Positions 59,465 through 64,000 of a stretch of 64,000 bases of DNA are shown here, in pieces. The notes beneath the pieces are model-generated. The model saw only the letters and a program-made list of their open reading frames with translations. It ran no database searches and was not told the DNA's origin. Each line of letters starts with the position of its first letter. Position 1 is the stretch's first letter. The translations under genes and the position numbers were made by a program. This DNA comes from Nodosilinea sp. P-1105 (GTDB taxonomy: Bacteria; Cyanobacteriota; Cyanobacteriia; Phormidesmidales; Phormidesmidaceae): assembly GCF_012911975.1 (NCBI RefSeq), contig NZ_SMDQ01000025.1, forward strand, positions 1 to 64,000, in the 5' to 3' direction.

Positions 59465-62400
59465 ATGGGCCATCCTCAATTGGCTGAGGCCTATGCTTCC
59501 TATTTCTCATCTGGAGAAGGCTTTGGCTCCATTGTCGAAGCACGGCGGTTTGCGACATCTGTACTTGGGGAGCCGGTACAGCCAGGCACGCCCCTGGCCA
59601 AGGTGGTGGATGAGTCCATTGAAGCGGCGGTGGTGCGGGCCGGACAACAGGTGGTGGCAGGTTCCCAGACTACCCATGAGGCCTATGACCGGCTGGTGAC
59701 TTTGCTCCAGCGACAGCCCAATCTGAGCGTGCGGTCATCCACCTCGGTGCTGCAACAGGCGTACAGTACGCCGATTCCCATTGCTTATCTGGCCTCGGTT
59801 TTGGGTGGAATTGACGCTGATAAGACGGTCTATGAACCCACAGCAGGAAATGGAGCACTGCTGATTGGGGCCAATCCAGAGAAAGTGATCGCCAATGAGC
59901 TGAATCCAGATCGCTTCGCTGAACTCCAGACCCGAGGCTTCGGCCAACTGACCCAGGCCGATGCCCTGACCTATAAGCCTGAGACCCCGGTGGATGTGGT
60001 CATTTGTAATCCGCCCTTTGGGGTAGTCAAAGACGAACAACGCCATACCCGCCGCTTTCCCATCGCTGACACCTGGACGACACAGGTTGATCAGGTGATC
60101 GCCCTGAGGGCATTGACAGTGATGAAGGAGGAGGGGCGTGGGGTGCTAATTCTGGGCGGTAAGCAGGGGCGGGAGGAGGAACTGCGTTCGGAGCGCTACA
60201 ACAGCCGGGAGAGTCGGGCCTTTTATTACCTGCTGTATGGCCATTATCGGGTTACCCAGCATATTTCCATCTGGGGAGACCTGTACCGCAAACAGGGCGC
60301 CGGGTTTCCCATCGACGTGATTGTGATTGAGGGGCGAGGTGAATCAGATCGCCCCCTGCCTGCCGCTGAGGTACCGATCATCTACCCATCGTTTGCTGAA
60401 CTAAAGGAGTTGATTCCCCATGAACCTATCTACCATGCCCGTATCCCCCTGGACGTATCCGTTCATGACCAGCCAGTACCCCAGCTTTCCCAACCTTTGG
60501 ACGCTGGAGAGCCTGGGGCTACTGTTTATCGTCAAGGTGCCGCCAGCGCTAGCGCAGCTGAACGAAGCGACTTACCTACAGCTGATGCAGACCCGGCTGG
60601 ACAGCGTGATTCAGTCCTCCGTCTCGGCAACCTCCCAGATCGAGACGCAACAACAGCTGGCCAGCACTCTCAGTCAACTGGACTCGGCCCAGGAGATTCC
60701 ACTGTTGGACCCCGACGAGGAGCCGGACTTCGCCCTGGGGCAGTGGCGGCAGCAGTGGGCGGAGACCCTGGTTCTGAGCAACTGGCGGTTTCAGGAACGG
60801 CTGCGCCACTACGGGGCGAGCTTTCCGGTAACCCCCGTCACCCCCAACTATCCGGACTATCTGGATTGGATCAGCCTGCACGACGAAACGACGCTAGAGG
60901 CCTGGCTGGCCGAACTGACGCTATAGCCCTTCACCCGGAACTAACCATGACTACTCCTGTTTCAACTGGCGAGGCTTACGATGTGCAGCCTCGTCAGGTC
61001 GATTACGTGCCCAAAAGCAAGGGCTTTTCGACTCAGACCCTGATTCCCTTCAACATGGCCAGTGCCGCCCAGCAGGCGCTGGAGCGCTTTGAGCAGCAGC
61101 ACGGCGACATCGATGAGTACCTGGCCACCCGCCTGGGCTATGGCTCGGTGTCCGAACTCCACGGTTACTTCAGTGCGGAGCAGGTCGATGCTTCCGCTTT
61201 AGCAATCAGCAATATCGAGCGGGGGGCTGGGTTCATTACCGGCGACCAGACCGGCATCGGCAAGGGCCGGATCTGCGCCAGCATCATGCGCTATGCCCAG
61301 CAACAGGGCAAGATTGCCCTATTCATCACCAAGGACAAACCCCTCTACGCCGACATGATGCGGGATGTGGGGGATATCGGCATGCGGCGGTTTACGCCGT
61401 TTATTACTGACAGCGGCACCGAGATTCCCCTGGCCAATGGGGCGGCGTTGAAGACGGCTGGGGCCGCCAAGCAGCAGGCAGAAATGCAGGCGATGATTCA
61501 GCGGGGTAACCTGGGCCGCTACAGCGCGGTGTTCACCACTTACAGCCAGCTGCAGACGGTGGGCAAGAAGGAACCGCTGCGGCGAAACTTTCTGCGCAAA
61601 ATGGCTCCCAATGCCATTTTGATCCTGGATGAGGCCCACCAGGCGGGGGGCAGCAAGGGCGGCTGGAAGGAAGCCGGGCCACCGGATCGGGCTGACTTTG
61701 TGCGGGAATTGATCGACCTGTCATCGGGGGTGTTCTATTCCTCGGCCACCTACGCCAAGCGAGCCGATGTGATGGATCTCTATGCTCGTCGCACCGATTT
61801 GCGGCTGGGCGTTAGCAGTATGACGGCGCTGGAGAATATCTTGACGCGGGGCGGGGTGCCGCTTCAGCAGATTGTGGCCAGCAAGTTTGTGGCCTCGGGG
61901 CAAATGCTCCGGCGGGAGCGGTCTTACGAGGGAATTTCCTTTCAGGCCAAGACGGTGCCGGTGGATCGGGAGGTGGCCGATGATTTTTCGGCAGCGATGC
62001 GGGCGATTAAGGACTTTGACCGGGCTAAGCAGAAGGCGGTGAAGGCAATCAGCAAAGCGGTGAAGGCGGAGGCCAAAGCCCTGGGGGAGGATGGAGCAAT
62101 TGGCGATGTGGGGGCCAAGAGTACCAATTTCACGTCGTTGATGCACAACTGCATTGAGCAGGGGTTGCTGGCCCAGAAAGCAGATGCCACGGTGCAGGAG
62201 GCGATCTTAGCGCTCCAGCGGGGTGAAAAGCCGGTGATTACCGTGGCTAACACCATGGGCAGCTTCATCCAGGCCTATGCCGAGTCCCAGGATTTATCGC
62301 CGGGGGATGCGATGGATTTGTCCTTTGGGGATCTGCTGGAGCGGTATCTGGAGCGTTCCAGAGACGTGGTCGTCAAAGACTATCGGGGCCAGGCCACCCG

Positions 62401-64000
62401 CTTTCGCCTCAGTGATGAGCAACTGGGGGCAGAAGCGGTGCTGGCTTACGAGGAAGCCCTGGACGGCATCCGCGAGAGTGACTTCATGGGCATCCCCATT
62501 AGCCCGATTGACTACATTGAGCAGCAGTTGGAGCGGGCAGGCTACCGGGTTACCGAAGTCACCGGGCGGAAATCGGGGATTGAGTATGGGGCCGATGGCG
62601 CTATGGCCTATAAGGTGCGGCTGGGGGAAGAGACCACGGCCAAGGGCAAGATCGATGCCGTGGCCCGGTTCAATGCCGGAGATGCCGATGTCATTCTGCT
62701 CAACTGTTCGGGCTCCACCGGGATTTCCTTACACGCTTCCGAGAAATTTGCCGACCAGCGGCCCCGGCACATGATTGTGGCCCAGGCAGAACGAGACATC
62801 AATGTGTTCATGCAGATGTTGGGTCGGGTGCATCGTACCGGGCAGGTGGCCTTGCCCAACTACACCCTGCTGATGGGGGATCTGCCAGCGGAAAAACGAC
62901 CGGGGGCGATCCTCTGTCGCAAGATGGCCAGCCTGAATGCCAACACCACGGCGGCGCGGGAGACCGATATCTCGCTCAACACCGTGGTGGATTTTATGAA
63001 TCCCTACGGCGAGCAGGTGGTAACGGAGTTGCTGACAGACGATCCAGAGCTAAATGCCAAGCTGGACTTTCCGGCGGCGCAGGCCGAGAACGATGCCTCC
63101 GATATTGCCCTGATTAAAAAGGTGACGGGGCGAATTCCCTTGCTACCCATTGCCGAACAAGAAGCAGTCTACAGCTTGATTGAGTCGGAGTACCGCGATC
63201 TGGTGGATCAGGCACGGGCGATGGGGGAGAACATCCTGGAGGCGGATCAGCTGGATTTGGAGGCTCGGCCCCTGGCCAGGATGGAGGTGATGGCCGATGA
63301 CAGTGAGACGGCGAGCGAGTTTACGGGGCCGGTGTACCTGGAGCTGGTGGAGGCCAAGAGTGAGAGCAAACCGCTGACCCAGCTTCAGGCAATCAATGTG
63401 GTGCGGGAGTCGGTGGGGTTGGTGGAAGTATCAGCGGTGGAGGCCCACAACCCGGATGATTTGGCTGTACGGGCCAGGCAACAGGTGGCAGCGACCATTA
63501 CCGAGTTGGAAGCGGCGACGAATCATTACCGGCAGGTGGCAGTGGCCCAAAAGCAAGACAGCAAGGCGATTGAGAAGCTGAACGACCGCATTGAGCAGCA
63601 GCTCACACATGTCTCCAGCACGCTCGAAACCTTTGTACCGGGGACACCGCTGCGGTTGGTGACGCCTGCCAGCAAGACCATTCTCTACGGTGTGGTGGCC
63701 GGGGCAGACGCCAAGAAACGATCCGGGAGTCCGGCAGCACCGAACCGCTGGAAACTCAGAATTCTGGTGGCAGACTCGGCACGGCAAATCACGGTGCCGT
63801 TATCGAAGTTCAATACGGGGCGGTCTGGGGCGATCGATGCCACGGTGCAAACGGAGGACTGGTTTGGCAATAGTGTCTATTCCCTGTTTGACATGCAGCA
63901 GGAGGCGGGGCGAGTCAACCGGCAGATCTTTACCGGCAACCTGATCAAGGCGTTTGAGAAGTACTCCAATGGCAAGTTGGTGAACTACACCGACTATCGG
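59465..64000 (+). CDS. N6-adenine methyltransferase plus strawberry-notch/DarB-like helicase, one open frame, C-terminus beyond window
   Basis: YEPTAGNGALLIGANPEKVIANELNP and VDVVICNPPFG (MTase); GDQTGIGKGRICASIM, ILILDEAHQAGG, FMQMLGRVHRTGQ (helicase). Frame read through with no stop from 59465; absent from the ORF track because no stop occurs in the window. May be separate genes (see findings). Confidence 0.75.
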   Translation, partial: MGHPQLAEAYASYFSSGEGFGSIVEARRFATSVLGEPVQPGTPLAKVVDESIEAAVVRAGQQVVAGSQTTHEAYDRLVTLLQRQPNLSVRSSTSVLQQAYSTPIPIAYLASVLGGIDADKTVYEPTAGNGALLIGANPEKVIANELNPDRFAELQTRGFGQLTQADALTYKPETPVDVVICNPPFGVVKDEQRHTRRFPIADTWTTQVDQVIALRALTVMKEEGRGVLILGGKQGREEELRSERYNSRESRAFYYLLYGHYRVTQHISIWGDLYRKQGAGFPIDVIVIEGRGESDRPLPAAEVPIIYPSFAELKELIPHEPIYHARIPLDVSVHDQPVPQLSQPLDAGEPGATVYRQGAASASAAERSDLPTADADPAGQRDSVLRLGNLPDRDATTAGQHSQSTGLGPGDSTVGPRRGAGLRPGAVAAAVGGDPGSEQLAVSGTAAPLRGELSGNPRHPQLSGLSGLDQPARRNDARGLAGRTDAIALHPELTMTTPVSTGEAYDVQPRQVDYVPKSKGFSTQTLIPFNMASAAQQALERFEQQHGDIDEYLATRLGYGSVSELHGYFSAEQVDASALAISNIERGAGFITGDQTGIGKGRICASIMRYAQQQGKIALFITKDKPLYADMMRDVGDIGMRRFTPFITDSGTEIPLANGAALKTAGAAKQQAEMQAMIQRGNLGRYSAVFTTYSQLQTVGKKEPLRRNFLRKMAPNAILILDEAHQAGGSKGGWKEAGPPDRADFVRELIDLSSGVFYSSATYAKRADVMDLYARRTDLRLGVSSMTALENILTRGGVPLQQIVASKFVASGQMLRRERSYEGISFQAKTVPVDREVADDFSAAMRAIKDFDRAKQKAVKAISKAVKAEAKALGEDGAIGDVGAKSTNFTSLMHNCIEQGLLAQKADATVQEAILALQRGEKPVITVANTMGSFIQAYAESQDLSPGDAMDLSFGDLLERYLERSRDVVVKDYRGQATRFRLSDEQLGAEAVLAYEEALDGIRESDFMGIPISPIDYIEQQLERAGYRVTEVTGRKSGIEYGADGAMAYKVRLGEETTAKGKIDAVARFNAGDADVILLNCSGSTGISLHASEKFADQRPRHMIVAQAERDINVFMQMLGRVHRTGQVALPNYTLLMGDLPAEKRPGAILCRKMASLNANTTAARETDISLNTVVDFMNPYGEQVVTELLTDDPELNAKLDFPAAQAENDASDIALIKKVTGRIPLLPIAEQEAVYSLIESEYRDLVDQARAMGENILEADQLDLEARPLARMEVMADDSETASEFTGPVYLELVEAKSESKPLTQLQAINVVRESVGLVEVSAVEAHNPDDLAVRARQQVAATITELEAATNHYRQVAVAQKQDSKAIEKLNDRIEQQLTHVSSTLETFVPGTPLRLVTPASKTILYGVVAGADAKKRSGSPAAPNRWKLRILVADSARQITVPLSKFNTGRSGAIDATVQTEDWFGNSVYSLFDMQQEAGRVNRQIFTGNLIKAFEKYSNGKLVNYTDYR
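60420..60926 (+). CDS. 168-aa ORF overlapping the methyltransferase-helicase frame
   Basis: Well-composed protein in a different frame (MNLSTMPVSPWTYPFMTSQYPSFPNLWTLESLG...WISLHDETTLEAWLAELTL), GC-rich third positions. Confidence 0.6.
   Translation: MNLSTMPVSPWTYPFMTSQYPSFPNLWTLESLGLLFIVKVPPALAQLNEATYLQLMQTRLDSVIQSSVSATSQIETQQQLASTLSQLDSAQEIPLLDPDEEPDFALGQWRQQWAETLVLSNWRFQERLRHYGASFPVTPVTPNYPDYLDWISLHDETTLEAWLAELTL

Larger units (their letters stand above)
14156..64000. mobile_element. Putative integrative conjugative element, partial (distal end outside window)
   Basis: tRNA-Arg followed by tyrosine recombinase, defence cargo, and a T4SS operon with a VirD4-like coupling protein; no second att found in window. 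Confidence 0.65.

Overview
The window is cyanobacterial: it has many GCGATCGC (HIP1) sites, phn transporter genes, and typical cyanobacterial intergenic repeats. About 1-14.1 kb looks like ordinary chromosome: a large polytopic membrane protein, a phnD-phnC-phnE-phnE transporter, an SGNH hydrolase, ychF, a lipoprotein, a thioredoxin-like exported protein and an inositol-monophosphatase family protein. A tRNA-Arg(CCU) at 14156-14229 is followed directly by a tyrosine recombinase. From there to the window end the content looks like an integrative conjugative element whose distal end lies outside the window. Its cargo is a complete type I-like BREX operon (brxA, brxB, brxC, pglX, pglZ, brxL). A Septu-like ATPase/HNH pair, a PD-(D/E)XK-like protein and a DUF4058 protein sit between pglX and pglZ. 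Just downstream of brxL is the most unusual locus. A 1277-aa protein combines an actin/Hsp70-like ATPase with apparently permuted motif order, two topoisomerase I C-terminal-type repeats and an McrB-type AAA+ domain. It is followed by a 611-aa DUF2357/McrC-like putative nuclease and two membrane coiled-coil proteins. I propose this as a candidate undescribed McrBC-derived defence system. From about 44.6 kb there is a tightly coupled type IV secretion operon (VirB2/3/4/5/6/8/10/9-like and VirD4-like). It ends in an open frame running off the window that encodes an N6-adenine methyltransferase plus a strawberry-notch/DarB-like helicase. All calls come from reading the sequence and the supplied translations; no database search was run.
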